Shown piece by piece: positions 48,917-60,188 of a stretch of DNA of 64,000 nt. The notes below the pieces were generated by a model. It saw only the letters and a list, made by a program, of their open reading frames with translations. It was not told the origin of the DNA and made no database searches. Origin of the DNA: Caulobacter vibrioides (GTDB lineage: Bacteria > Pseudomonadota > Alphaproteobacteria > Caulobacterales > Caulobacteraceae). Each line of letters opens with the position of its first letter. The stretch's first letter is position 1. The translations under genes were made by a program, and so were the position numbers. The DNA lies in NCBI GenBank assembly GCA_001449105.1, contig LNIY01000066.1:1-64000 (forward strand), written 5' to 3'.

Positions 48917-49309
48917 ATGGACGCCATGACCGACCGACCCGCACCCAGCGTCCTGACAGGCATGAAACGAGGCGTCCGCCATCGCTGCCCCAACTGCGGC
49001 GAGGGCAAGCTGTATTCGCGCTATCTGAAGGTCGAGTTCGACTGCGAGGCCTGCGGTCATCACCTGGCCGCCTACCCGGCCGACGACGGCCCGGCCTATT
49101 TCACGATCCTGATCGTCGGCCACCTGTTCGTGGCCCCTCTGCTGCTGTTCCCGTTCATCTGGCAGGCCTCGCCGTGGCTGGTCGCGCCGCTGACCATCCT
49201 GCCGCTGGCGGCCCTGACCCTGATGCTGCTGCCCCGGGTCAAGGGCGCGGTGATCGGGGCCCTGTGGGCCAACGGCCTGCGCAAGGCCGAAGACGCCCCC
49301 GGCGGCTGA
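48917..49309 (+). CDS. DUF983 family membrane protein with zinc-ribbon-like motif
   Basis: A 130-residue protein. Four cysteines form two CxxC pairs (RCPNCGEG and CEACGHH), a likely zinc ribbon on the cytoplasmic side. Two TM helices follow (about 62-83 and 87-108), then a basic tail. This fits DUF983, often found near cytochrome oxidase genes in alphaproteobacteria, though none is nearby here. Second start possible at codon 4. Confidence 0.85.
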   Translation: MDAMTDRPAPSVLTGMKRGVRHRCPNCGEGKLYSRYLKVEFDCEACGHHLAAYPADDGPAYFTILIVGHLFVAPLLLFPFIWQASPWLVAPLTILPLAALTLMLLPRVKGAVIGALWANGLRKAEDAPGG

Positions 49310-49409
49310 CCGGATAGAAGGCGGCGGAACCGTCGCCGCACAGGCCGCATTCCCTCCCCGAAGTCCAGGCGGACCGAACATGGTTCGCCGGTGCAATTGG
49401 GAGACCCGA

Positions 49410-49565
49410 ATGCTCGGCACGATCCTCATCATCATCCTGATCCTGGCGCTGATCGGCGCCCTGCCCACCTGGGGCCACAGCCGCTCGTGGGGCTACTTCC
49501 CCAGCGGCGGCCTGGGCCTCGTGCTCGTGATCATCATCATCCTGGTGCTGATCGGCAGGATCTGA
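49410..49565 (+). CDS. DUF3309 family small hydrophobic protein, 51 aa
   Basis: The sequence opens MLGTILIIILILALIGALP, has a central WGHSRSWGY turn and a second Ile/Val/Leu helix ending IGRI. Two short TM helices, the usual DUF3309 layout. The ATG at 49410 has GGGAGA upstream. Unknown function; common in alphaproteobacteria. Confidence 0.82.
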   Translation: MLGTILIIILILALIGALPTWGHSRSWGYFPSGGLGLVLVIIIILVLIGRI

Positions 49566-49638
49566 CGCCCCTCTTGGAGCGCGGCGGCGAACGCGCATAA
49601 GGTTCTTCCAACGGCCCAGGGCCGACGAGGGGAGCCTG

Positions 49639-51081
49639 ATGACCGACGCCGCCGCGCCGCCGCCCACCGCCGTGACCCTGACCGCAGCGCAGCGCGCCCG
49701 GGCCATACTCGGCGGTTCGGCCGGCAACCTGGTCGAGTGGTACGACTGGTTCGCCTACGCCGCCTTCACCCTCTATTTCGCCCCGCACTTCTTCCCCAAG
49801 GGCGACCAGACCGTGCAGCTGCTGCAGGCGGCGGCGGTGTTCTTCCTGGGGTTCGTGGCCCGTCCCGTGGGGGCCTGGCTGATGGGCCACTACGCCGACC
49901 GCTCGGGACGCCGCGCGGCGCTCAGCGTCTCGGTGTCGCTGATGTGCGCCGGGGCGCTGATCATTGCGCTCACGCCAGACTACAAGACCATCGGCCTGTT
50001 CGCCCCGGCCGTTCTTCTGATCGCCCGCGTGCTGCAGGGCCTGTCGGTGGGCGGCGAGTACGGCGCCAGCGCCACCTACATGAGCGAGATGGCCGGCAGG
50101 AGCCGTCGCGGCTTCTGGTCCAGCTTCCACTACGTGACCCTGATCGCCGGCCAGTTGATCGCGCTCGCCGTGCTGATCATCCTCCAGCGCCTGCTCGACA
50201 AGGACGACCTGGCCGCTTGGGGCTGGCGCATCCCGTTCGTCATCGGCGCCCTCCTGGCCGTGGTGGTGTTCTGGATCCGGCGGGGCCTGGACGAAAGCGC
50301 CTCGTTCAAGGCCGCCGACAAGCCGGCCGAGGGCATCGGCAAGGCCCAGCGCAACCTCGCCAGCCTGTTCTTCGTGCTGACCCTGGCGGCCGGCGGCTGG
50401 GCGCTGGCCCGGCCGGGCCTGACGCCGCAGGTGCTGGCCGGCGCCTTCCTGGTCGCCTTCTTCGCCACCCTGATCGCGCCGCTGCTGCGCCGCCACCCGC
50501 GCGAGACCCTGATGATCATGGGCCTGACCGCCGGCGGCTCGCTGACCTTCTATGTCTACACCACCTACATGCAGAAGTTCCTGGTCAACTCGGCCGGGTT
50601 CGACAAGACCGCCGCCGCCGAGATCAGCGCCGTCAGCATGATCGTCTTCATGCTGATGCAGCCCATCGCCGGCTGGCTGTCGGACAAGGTGGGCCGCAAG
50701 CCGCTGCTGATCGCCGCCTATGGCGGCGGCGCCCTGACCATCTGGCCGATCATGAGCGGCATCGCCGCCACCGACTCCATCGGCGTGGCCCTGGCTCTGA
50801 TCATCGTCGGCATGACCTTCCAGTCGGGCTACACCTCGATCAGCGCCGTGGTGAAGGCCGAGCTGTTTCCCGCCCATGTCCGCGCCCTGGGCGTGGCCTT
50901 GCCCTACGCGGTGGCCAACGTGCTGTTCGGCGGCACCGCCGAGATGGTCGGCCTGGCCTTCAAGCACGCGGGCCTGGAGAGCGCCTTCTACGTCTATGTC
51001 GCGGGGATCATGACCATGGGCCTGGGCGTCGCGGTCCTGTTGCGCGACACCGCCAAGCACAGCCTGATCGCCGAGGATTGA
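49639..51081 (+). CDS. MFS transporter, metabolite:H+ symporter (KgtP/ProP) type
   Basis: A 480-residue inner-membrane symporter with 12 TM helices. The opening GNLVEWYDWFAYAAF is the MHS-family hallmark. The loop 2-3 motif is GHYADRSGRRAALS, the second is LSDKVGRKPLL, and GLSVGGEYGASATYM sits in TM4. Likely substrates are dicarboxylates such as alpha-ketoglutarate or related organic acids; the exact one cannot be read from sequence. Start supported by GGGGAG. Confidence 0.9.
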   Translation: MTDAAAPPPTAVTLTAAQRARAILGGSAGNLVEWYDWFAYAAFTLYFAPHFFPKGDQTVQLLQAAAVFFLGFVARPVGAWLMGHYADRSGRRAALSVSVSLMCAGALIIALTPDYKTIGLFAPAVLLIARVLQGLSVGGEYGASATYMSEMAGRSRRGFWSSFHYVTLIAGQLIALAVLIILQRLLDKDDLAAWGWRIPFVIGALLAVVVFWIRRGLDESASFKAADKPAEGIGKAQRNLASLFFVLTLAAGGWALARPGLTPQVLAGAFLVAFFATLIAPLLRRHPRETLMIMGLTAGGSLTFYVYTTYMQKFLVNSAGFDKTAAAEISAVSMIVFMLMQPIAGWLSDKVGRKPLLIAAYGGGALTIWPIMSGIAATDSIGVALALIIVGMTFQSGYTSISAVVKAELFPAHVRALGVALPYAVANVLFGGTAEMVGLAFKHAGLESAFYVYVAGIMTMGLGVAVLLRDTAKHSLIAED

Positions 51082-51140
51082 CCCACGGCCCCGGCTGGAT
51101 ATCCCCTGTCGTCGACCCTCGTTCCTGCGTAGCGCCCTCC

Positions 51141-51890
51141 ATGCCGATTCTCGACACCCTGGCCATCAGCCTCTTCATCTTCGCCTGGCTGTTCTACGAG
51201 CCGCTGCTGCGGCGCCTGGGCCAGGGCAAGAACCTGATCAACACCGACATGACCGTGATCCGCCGCCGGTGGATGAGCGAGATGACGGTGCGCGAGGTCG
51301 CCCTGCTGGACGGCCAGCTGCTGGGCCACGCCATCAACTCGGCCAGCTTCTTCGCCTCGTCGAACCTGATCCTGATCGCGGCGGCGGCCGGCGTGCTGTT
51401 CGGCGGCGACGCGGCGCTGAAGAGCGTCGAGGGCCTGAAGGTGCTGGCCGAGACGACGCCGGTGATGTTCCAGATCAAGCTTGGCCTGGTGCTGCTGACA
51501 CTGGCGCGCGGCCTGCTCGACTTCATCTGGGCGCTGCGCCAGATGAACTACTGCCTGGCCGCCATCGGCGCGACGCCGATGTGGGCTCCGCCCGCGGTGC
51601 TGGCCGAATACGCCGAAGCCGCCGGCGGCATCCTCAACCCGGCCCTGTCGGCCTTCAATGCGGGCGTGCGCGGCTACTACTTCGCCCTGGCGGCGGCCGC
51701 CTGGCTGCTGGGTCCGATCGCCTTCCTCGTGGCCAGCGGCGGCGCCCTGGTCCTGCTGGTCTGGCGCCAGCGCCGCAGCCGCGCCTCGGTGGCGGTGCGC
51801 AAGGTGCGCCAGATCCTCGAGCGCCAGCCGGTGGTGCACGGCCCGCACCTGCGCGGCCTGGCGGGAGACCCGCCAGAGGATCGGATTTAA
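51141..51890 (+). CDS. DUF599 family membrane protein
   Basis: ATG 51141 gives 249 residues with four or five TM helices. The family features are visible: RRRWMSEM near residue 35, the DGQLLGHAINSASFFASSN segment, FIWALRQMNYCLAAIG, and a basic C-terminus. Function unknown; inner membrane. It follows the transporter by 59 bp and could share its transcript. Confidence 0.85.
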   Translation: MPILDTLAISLFIFAWLFYEPLLRRLGQGKNLINTDMTVIRRRWMSEMTVREVALLDGQLLGHAINSASFFASSNLILIAAAAGVLFGGDAALKSVEGLKVLAETTPVMFQIKLGLVLLTLARGLLDFIWALRQMNYCLAAIGATPMWAPPAVLAEYAEAAGGILNPALSAFNAGVRGYYFALAAAAWLLGPIAFLVASGGALVLLVWRQRRSRASVAVRKVRQILERQPVVHGPHLRGLAGDPPEDRI

Positions 51891-51899
51891 TTCGGGGGA

Positions 51900-52004
51900 A
51901 GACCCCCTCCGGCCCTCCGGGCCACCTCCCCCAGAGGGGGAGGATCTGAAGCGCAAAGATGCTCCCCCTCTGGGGGAGCTGTCGCGAAGCGACTGAGGGG
52001 GCCG
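51900..52004. repeat. Composite intergenic inverted repeat, class A
   Basis: It comprises CCGGCCCTCCGGGCC and CCTCCCCCAGAGGGGGAGG, a linker, CTCCCCCTCTGGGGGAG and TGTCGCGAAGCGACTGAGGG. This is the clearest complete copy of class A. Convergent gap between DUF599 and MmcQ/YjbR genes. Confidence 0.88.
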
Positions 52005-52012
52005 CGCAGCGG

Positions 52013-52363
52013 CTACAGCCCCAACTCCGCCCGGGCCTTCTTCGTCAGCTTGGCCGCGATCAGCGCATGCGCCGTCTTCAGCCAGTCGGCGACCTCGGCG
52101 TCGTCGAACGACGCCAGGTCCTCGATCTTCACCCACTTGGCCCGCGCCAGGTAGGGCGCGGCAATGGCGCGGCCCGTTTCGGTCAGCACCTCGAAGGCGA
52201 CGTCCGAGACCTTGAACGAGGCGCCGCCGCCGTGGGTTACGCCCGTCCCGATGACGGCGAACATCTTGCCGCCGACCTTGTAGACCTGGTCGTCGCCCCA
52301 CTGGACGGTCATGGTCGCCGCCGGCAGCGCCATGGCCGCCTCGTGGAAGGCCTTGGGCGTCAT
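52013..52363 (-). CDS. MmcQ/YjbR family protein
   Basis: A 116-residue protein of a widespread DNA-binding-like double-wing fold. TPKAFHEAAMALPAATMTVQWG, VYKVGGKMFAVI and the late LKTAHALIAAKLTKKAR are typical. ATG 52363 shares its A with the msrA stop (TGATG), so it is probably co-transcribed with msrA. Function unknown. Confidence 0.85.
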   Translation of the reverse strand: MTPKAFHEAAMALPAATMTVQWGDDQVYKVGGKMFAVIGTGVTHGGGASFKVSDVAFEVLTETGRAIAAPYLARAKWVKIEDLASFDDAEVADWLKTAHALIAAKLTKKARAELGL

Positions 52364-53013
52364 CAGGCCTCGACGCCCACGCCGATCGGGCAGGTCACGC
52401 CGGTGCCGCCGATGCCGCAATAGCCGCCCGGGTTCTTGGCCAGGTACTGCTGGTGATAGTCCTCGGCGAAGTAGAACGGGCCGGCGGCGGCGATCTCGGT
52501 GGTGATGTCGCCCAGGCCCTGGGCCGACAGCGCGACCTGGTAGGCTTCCTTGCTGGCCACGGCCGCGGCGGCCTGGGCGTCGTTGGCGGCGTAGATGCCC
52601 GAGCGGTACTGGGTGCCGATGTCGTTGCCCTGGCGCATGCCCTGGGTCGGATCGTGGTTTTCCCAGAACACCTTCAGCAGGGCCTCATAGGTGACGACCT
52701 TGGGGTCGAACACCACCAGCACCACCTCGGTGTGGCCGGTGCGGCCCGAGCAGACCTCCTCGTAGGTCGGGTTCGGGGTGACGCCCGCGGCGTAGCCGGC
52801 GGCGGTGACCAGCACGCCCGGAACCTTCCAGAACACGCGCTCGACGCCCCAGAAGCAGCCCATGGCGAACACCGCCGTCTCCAGGCCGTCGGGGTAAGGG
52901 CCCTTCAGCGGATTGCCGTTGACGAAGTGGGTTTGCGCGGTCGGAATCGCCGCCTCGCGCCCCGGCAGGGCGGTGTCGACGGTCGGCATCTCGAGGGACT
53001 TCTTGAACAGCAT
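52363..53013 (-). CDS. msrA: Peptide methionine sulfoxide reductase MsrA
   Basis: Reduces S-methionine sulfoxide in proteins. ATG 53013 gives 216 residues; upstream frame extension was rejected. Catalytic Cys53 lies in [16 protein letters not shown], the FWENHDPTQ segment, YRSGIY and the HQQYL...[12 protein letters not shown] tail with resolving Cys residues complete the family pattern. Cytosolic (no signal peptide). Confidence 0.95.
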   Translation of the reverse strand: MLFKKSLEMPTVDTALPGREAAIPTAQTHFVNGNPLKGPYPDGLETAVFAMGCFWGVERVFWKVPGVLVTAAGYAAGVTPNPTYEEVCSGRTGHTEVVLVVFDPKVVTYEALLKVFWENHDPTQGMRQGNDIGTQYRSGIYAANDAQAAAAVASKEAYQVALSAQGLGDITTEIAAAGPFYFAEDYHQQYLAKNPGGYCGIGGTGVTCPIGVGVEA

Positions 53014-53170
53014 GGCGGGGCCTTTCGGAGGCGGGAGTTCTTCGCTCGTCGATATAAGTCGTCGCAGCGTCAGTTTCACCCCGTAACGGCGCTTGCTACG
53101 AGTCGCTGCCTGAGTATATTGCGCCCCTTCCCGCGCCGGGGGTCTCAACCGCCCCCGACCCGAGTGCGCT

Positions 53171-53260
53171 GGTGAGGTGGCCGAGTGGTTGAAGGCGCAC
53201 GCCTGGAACGCGTGTATAGGGGAAACTCTATCGAGGGTTCGAATCCCTCTCTCACCGCCA
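53171..53260 (+). tRNA. tRNA-Ser (anticodon GGA)
   Basis: A class II tRNA with a long variable arm, 90 nt including encoded CCA. The acceptor arms GGTGAGG and TCTCACC pair with one G-T. The anticodon stem CACGC/GCGTG frames the loop CTGGAAC with anticodon GGA at 53205-53207. The T arm is GAGGG-TTCGAAT-CCCTC. Reads UCC and UCU codons. Confidence 0.97.
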
Positions 53261-53332
53261 CTACTCCCTCCTGAAATCGCTGATCCGCCGAGTTTCGTGG
53301 CCGCCCGCGTGCGTCCGGCGTAGAACCGGGCC

Positions 53333-53866
53333 ATGATCCGCGCCGCCGTTCTCACCGCCGCCCTGAGTTTCCTCATGACGACCGCCGCCCTGGCCGCCCC
53401 AACCGTGGTGACCTCACCCGAGGCCCTGCCCGCCGCGCACGACAGGCCGCGCGTGTTCCTTGGCGGCAGCATCGACATGGGCAAGGCCGTCGACTGGCAG
53501 AGCCAGGTGATCGCCGCCCTGGCCGACCAGGACGTGGTGATCCTCAACCCGCGCCGCCCCGACTGGAACCCGGCCTGGAAGCCGGTCGTCGAAGAACCCG
53601 AGTTCCGCCGCCAGGTCGAGTGGGAGCTGGCCGCCCTCGAGAGCGCCGACGTCATCGTCCTCTACCTGACGCCCGGCTCGCAGGCGCCGATCAGCCTTCT
53701 GGAGATGGGCCTGCACGCCCGGACCGGGAAGCTGGTGGTGCTGTGCCCCGAGGGCTTCTGGCGCAAGGGCAATGTCGACATCACCGGCGAAAAGTACGGG
53801 GTCAAGCAGGTGGAGAGCCTGGACGCGCTGATCGCCGAGGTGAAGGCGCGGGTGGGAACGCGTTAG
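53333..53866 (+). CDS. Secreted nucleoside 2-deoxyribosyltransferase-like protein
   Basis: A signal peptide (MTTAALAAP) is followed by a Rossmann-like nucleoside deoxyribosyltransferase domain. It has [11 protein letters not shown] near residue 40, [23 protein letters not shown], and SLLEMGLHA with candidate nucleophile Glu124. It is 177 residues with an intact frame. Family members normally act in the cytosol on deoxynucleosides; export is unusual. It lies just after tRNA-Ser. Confidence 0.82.
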   Translation: MIRAAVLTAALSFLMTTAALAAPTVVTSPEALPAAHDRPRVFLGGSIDMGKAVDWQSQVIAALADQDVVILNPRRPDWNPAWKPVVEEPEFRRQVEWELAALESADVIVLYLTPGSQAPISLLEMGLHARTGKLVVLCPEGFWRKGNVDITGEKYGVKQVESLDALIAEVKARVGTR

Positions 53867-53872
53867 TTCACC

Positions 53873-53970
53873 CGTAAAATCCCCGCGAAAGCGGGGACCC
53901 AGGTGTTTTATCGTCGAACACGGCGGGTTGCAGAAAAAGCCTGGGTCCCCGCTTTCGCGGGGATTTTACG
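53873..53970. repeat. Composite intergenic inverted repeat, class D
   Basis: CCGTAAAATCCCCGCGAAAG and CCCCGCTTTCGCGGGGATTT are outer arms; each arm is itself a CCCCGCGAAAGCGGGG-type palindrome. The inner pair is ACCCAGG/CCTGGGT. The whole spans a convergent gap (deoxyribosyltransferase-like and ABC-F genes). Related to 11316-11405. Confidence 0.85.
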
Positions 53971-53995
53971 GAGTGGGGACGTCACGCCCTCTTCC

Positions 53996-55588
53996 CTACA
54001 GCCCCACCTCCCGCTCCACGCCGATCCCCGCCAGGAAATCCTCGTCGTGGCTGACCACCAGCAACGCCCCGTCATAGCCCGACAGCGCCGCCTCGACGGC
54101 CGCCACCGAGTCCAGATCCAGGTGGTTGGTCGGTTCGTCCAGGATCAGCAGCTGCGGCGGGGTCGGGCCGGCCAGGACGCAGGCCAGGGCCGCGCGCAGG
54201 CGCTCGCCCCCACTTAGGGCGCCCGCCAGCCGGTCGGCGGCGCTGTTGCGGAACAGGAAGCGGGCAAGAGCCGCCTGGGCCAGGTTGCGATCGGCGCTCG
54301 GGTGCAGGCGCAGGAAGGCCTGTAAAAGCGTCTCGTCGTCGCGCAGGATCGCCAGCGACTGGTCGAGCATCACCGCCGGGACGCCGCGCGTCACCACCCC
54401 CGACGTCGGCGCCAGCACGCCGGCGGCCAGGTTCAGCAGGGTCGACTTGCCGGCGCCGTTGGGGCCTCGCACCGCCACCCGCTCGGGACCGGCGATGCGA
54501 AGGGCGACGCCCGCCAGCACCGGCGCACGGCCGGGCCAGGCGAAGGCGACATCCTCCATGGCCAGCACCAGCTTGCCCGCCGGCAGGCCGGTGGGCGGCA
54601 GGTCGAAACCGAGCGTGCGCGCCCGCTCGACCCTGGCCTCGGCCATCTCCACCGCCTCGCGGGCGCTGGTCTGCAGGCGTTCGGCCAGGCGCCGCTCCTT
54701 GCCGCCGGTGTTCTCGGCCCGCTCGGCCCGGGCGCCGAGCAGGATCTTGGGCTCGGATCCCTTGGCGGCGAAGCGCTTGCCGGCGGCGTCGCGACGGGCC
54801 TTGCGCTCGATCGCGGCCTGGGCCTCGCGGGCGGCGCGGCGCTCGTCGCGCTCGGCGGTCTCCAGAGCGCAGCCCGCGGCCAGGGCCTCGGCCGCCTTGC
54901 GCTCGGCATAGAGGTCGTAGCCGCCGCCGTAGCTGGCCGCGCCCAGGCTGGAGACCTCGACGATACGATCCATCCCGCGCAGCAGCGACCTGTCGTGGCT
55001 GGCGACGATCGCCCCGCCCTTCCAGCGGGCCAGCACGTCGCCGACCAGATCACGCGCCTGCGCGTCGAGGTGGTTGGTCGGCTCGTCCAGCAGGATCAGG
55101 TCGGGCGCGGCCACCAGCAGCGCGGCCAGGCCCGCGCGGGTCTGCTGGCCGCCGCTGAGCGCCGCCGCCGGACGATCGGGATCCAGACCCGACAGCCCGA
55201 CCTCGGCCAGGGCTTCGTCGAGCCGCGACGGCAGGGTCCAGTCGGCCTCGGCGAAGTCGACATCGTCGCCCTGCCCGGCCTCGATGCGCGCCAGCCGCCG
55301 CCAGGCCTCGCCGACGCCCAAACGGTCGGCCAGGACGGCGTCGGGGGCCAGGTCCGGCGTCTGGTCGAGCACGCCGATCGGGCCGGACCTGGCGATGGTC
55401 CCGGCCAGCGGCGCACGCGCGCCGGCGATCAGCGCCAGCAGGGTCGACTTGCCCGCGCCGTTGCGACCGACCAGGCCGACGCGCTCGGCGCCGACCGACA
55501 GGTTCAGGTTTTCGAAGAGGACGCGGCCGTCAGGCGCGGCGGCGGAAACGGAGTCCAGGGTGACGTAGGACGAAATGGGGGCGGGCAT
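53996..55588 (-). CDS. ABC-F family ATPase
   Basis: A soluble protein with two ABC domains and no TM, as in Uup/YheS/EttA-type translation factors or ribosome-protection proteins. Walker A motifs are VGRNGAGKSTLLAL and RGPNGAGKSTLLNL; signatures are LSGGQQTR and LSGGERLR. A charged, Ala-rich inter-domain linker (about residues 245-325) is rich in Arg/Glu. It has 530 residues. ATG 55588 lacks a ribosome-binding site and lies inside an overlapping upstream frame, suggesting translational control. Confidence 0.9.
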   Translation of the reverse strand: MPAPISSYVTLDSVSAAAPDGRVLFENLNLSVGAERVGLVGRNGAGKSTLLALIAGARAPLAGTIARSGPIGVLDQTPDLAPDAVLADRLGVGEAWRRLARIEAGQGDDVDFAEADWTLPSRLDEALAEVGLSGLDPDRPAAALSGGQQTRAGLAALLVAAPDLILLDEPTNHLDAQARDLVGDVLARWKGGAIVASHDRSLLRGMDRIVEVSSLGAASYGGGYDLYAERKAAEALAAGCALETAERDERRAAREAQAAIERKARRDAAGKRFAAKGSEPKILLGARAERAENTGGKERRLAERLQTSAREAVEMAEARVERARTLGFDLPPTGLPAGKLVLAMEDVAFAWPGRAPVLAGVALRIAGPERVAVRGPNGAGKSTLLNLAAGVLAPTSGVVTRGVPAVMLDQSLAILRDDETLLQAFLRLHPSADRNLAQAALARFLFRNSAADRLAGALSGGERLRAALACVLAGPTPPQLLILDEPTNHLDLDSVAAVEAALSGYDGALLVVSHDEDFLAGIGVEREVGL

Positions 55589-55646
55589 GGGAAACCACGA
55601 GCAGGGAAACGGGAAGGACGAAGCGGTCTTCCGTCGGGCTGATCAT
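55530..55646 (-). CDS. Overlapping upstream reading frame (38 codons) of the ABC-F gene
   Basis: ATG 55646 is preceded by a near-perfect GGAGG with 5-nt spacing. The frame runs 38 codons and stops at 55530, passing through the ABC-F ATG in another frame (overlap 59 bp). Its peptide begins MISPTEDRFVLPVS and ends RFRRRA. The GGAGG is held in a hairpin at 55651-55671. It is unproven as a peptide but a plausible translational leader. Confidence 0.5.
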   Translation of the reverse strand: MISPTEDRFVLPVSLLVVSHARPHFVLRHPGLRFRRRA

Positions 55647-55650
55647 GGCG

Positions 55651-55671
55651 GCCTCCATCAGGGGTGGAGGC
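55651..55671 (-). promoter_or_regulatory. Hairpin that would hide the leader ribosome-binding site
   Basis: On the minus strand GCCTCCA and TGGAGGC pair perfectly over 7 bp around a 7-nt loop. The GGAGG Shine-Dalgarno of the leader is in the 3' arm. This is the usual layout of a translation-attenuating structure. Confidence 0.5.
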
Positions 55672-55714
55672 TGGATGTAGAGGCCGCGCCGCCCTTGGGC
55701 AAGCGCGGCCGCGC

Positions 55715-56830
55715 TCAGAACGTCTTGCTGACCATCACGAAGGCGCTCGCCGAAGCGCGCGTGACCAGAGGCGATATCGCGTTCGCCGTGTCGTTCTTTA
55801 TGAGGTCGCGATACTGGGGCAGGACCAGCATGCTGTCCTTGTCGATGATCCGGTGATCCACGACCTTGGAGTCGGTGTCGAACAGGACGCCGATGCCCAG
55901 CCCGAAATCGGCTCGATCGGGGGAACCCGCCTTCTTGCCCAGGCCCAGGGCCCAGCCGATGCCGAACTGATCGATCTTGGCGTCGCTGTCGAGGACGGCC
56001 GTGAACAGCGGACCGCAGCCGACGACCTGGCCGCTGGCGTCATTGGCGAACGCGAAGGGGCCGCAGGCCGCCAGCTTGCCCAGGCCGTCCCAGATTCCCG
56101 CCAAGCCGGCCGTGGCGCTGTCGCCTTCGAACAGGCTCTGGTTCTGGAGCAGGTAGTGGGTTTCGACCGCGATCTGGATGTCGACGTCTTCCGCCTTCTG
56201 GACCTGGGCGAAAATCTCACCGTCCGGGCGGGAGATGAACTTGATGGCGTCGGCCCGGCGGCTGCCGAGATTGCCGCTGATCAGCGCGCCGGTGCCGGCA
56301 TAGAGGTCGGCGACCACCTTTTTCTTGTCCAAGGTGGTGACCTTCGTGGTCTCCTTGGTCACGGTGATCTCCTTGGGCGCGTTGTCGACCGAGACCTCCT
56401 TCGTCGTCTCGACGGTGGTTTCCTCGGTCACCTTTTGCGCGTCGTCGCCGGCCCCGCCGCCAGCCGCCGCATCCGCGCCCCCGCCGCCGCCCGTCGCGAG
56501 CGCCAGGGCCGAGGTCTTCACGACGCCCGAGGACGGCAACGCCGTGGCGATCGGCGCATCCTTGGCCGGCGCCGCCAGCGGCTTGCCCACCGAAGACGAT
56601 TTCAACGCCGTCGGCTTGGCGGCGACCGGCGCGGCCTCCAAGGCGGCGTCGCCGAACGTGGTCACCGCGCCCTCGCCCGTCTTGACCACCATCGATCCGT
56701 CCGGACCGAAGCTGATCGTCACCTCGCCGACGATCTTGATGGCCGGCTTGGTCGGCGCGGCCATGGCCGCGACCGGCGCGAGACAGGTCGCAAGCGCAAA
56801 GACGCAAGCGCGTGAAAGTGAAATTGGCAT
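55715..56830 (-). CDS. Exported hypothetical protein with Thr/Glu/Val-rich middle
   Basis: The signal peptide ends VAAMAAP. An N-terminal beta segment (IKIVGEVTISFGPDGSMVV) is followed by an Ala/Gly-rich spacer. A stretch rich in Thr, Glu, Lys and Val (about 132-170, TEETTVETTKEVSV type) comes next. The C-terminal ~200 residues are beta-rich (FGIGWALGLGKKAG, YRDLI) and could be membrane-associated. Not recognised. 371 residues. Confidence 0.65.
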   Translation of the reverse strand: MPISLSRACVFALATCLAPVAAMAAPTKPAIKIVGEVTISFGPDGSMVVKTGEGAVTTFGDAALEAAPVAAKPTALKSSSVGKPLAAPAKDAPIATALPSSGVVKTSALALATGGGGGADAAAGGGAGDDAQKVTEETTVETTKEVSVDNAPKEITVTKETTKVTTLDKKKVVADLYAGTGALISGNLGSRRADAIKFISRPDGEIFAQVQKAEDVDIQIAVETHYLLQNQSLFEGDSATAGLAGIWDGLGKLAACGPFAFANDASGQVVGCGPLFTAVLDSDAKIDQFGIGWALGLGKKAGSPDRADFGLGIGVLFDTDSKVVDHRIIDKDSMLVLPQYRDLIKNDTANAISPLVTRASASAFVMVSKTF

Positions 56831-57050
56831 GCCAGCCCCCCAGCATCATGCTCATGTGAAACGCAAGGATCCGAACCGCGGCAGCAACGCGAACCGTCGC
56901 TGACGACGACAACTCGGATATCGTCGTTACTCCAGATCGTCATACAATCATAAATTGTCAAGCTTTCAACACTGTCGGATTGCGAGGCTTTTCGTCGATG
57001 GTCGCATTCAGGCCATCGGCGCCCGCTTTGCGCCCTCCAAGGCGGCTTCT

Positions 57051-57069
57051 GCTGACATCTTTTGTCAGC
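57051..57069. other. 7-bp inverted repeat upstream of the uvrA LexA box
   Basis: GCTGACA and TGTCAGC flank a 5-nt spacer (TCTTT). A short CAGCAGGATKG direct repeat follows. The 375-bp gap 56831-57205 otherwise holds only the LexA box and AT-rich promoter-like sequence. Confidence 0.4.
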
Positions 57070-57099
57070 AGGATTGGCAGCAGGATGGCTGCGGCATTT

Positions 57100-57114
57100 G
57101 TTCGCATCTTGTTC
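57100..57114 (+). promoter_or_regulatory. LexA (SOS) box upstream of uvrA
   Basis: GTTC-GCATCTT-GTTC is a perfect match to the alphaproteobacterial LexA direct repeat GTTC-N7-GTTC. It lies 91 bp before the uvrA ATG, so damage-inducible uvrA expression is expected. Confidence 0.85.
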
Positions 57115-57205
57115 TTGTGTTAATGCCGCGCCAGAACCCTACATATAGCCGCTGCGCCGCGCTCCCACGCGGCTCCCAATCCGACCTTCGAGCGTTCCGG
57201 ACACC

Positions 57206-60115
<2,910 letters not shown>

Positions 60116-60139
60116 GGGCGACGGGCCTGAAACGAAGAA

Positions 60140-60170
60140 GGGCGGCGGGTCACCCCGCCGCCCTTTTCAT
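60140..60170 (+). terminator. Rho-independent terminator after uvrA
   Basis: A perfect 10-bp stem GGGCGGCGGG/CCCGCCGCCC (60140-60149, 60154-60163) with a 4-nt loop is followed by TTTTCATTT. It also lies 19 bp beyond the stop of the convergent membrane gene. Confidence 0.88.
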
Positions 60171-60188
60171 TTGCGCGCTCGCGTCCGA

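Noticed and set aside
49321-49360. GGAAC-containing stretch before the DUF3309 gene as a sigma-T-type promoter
   Set aside because: The -35-like GGAAC at 49326-49330 has no CGTT partner at 16-17 bp; only GCATT is found, so the match is too weak.
52364-53655. Extended frames upstream of msrA and of the MmcQ/YjbR gene
   Set aside because: The msrA extension would run through tRNA-Ser, and the YjbR extension only shadows the msrA C-terminus. Internal ATG codons give standard N-termini.
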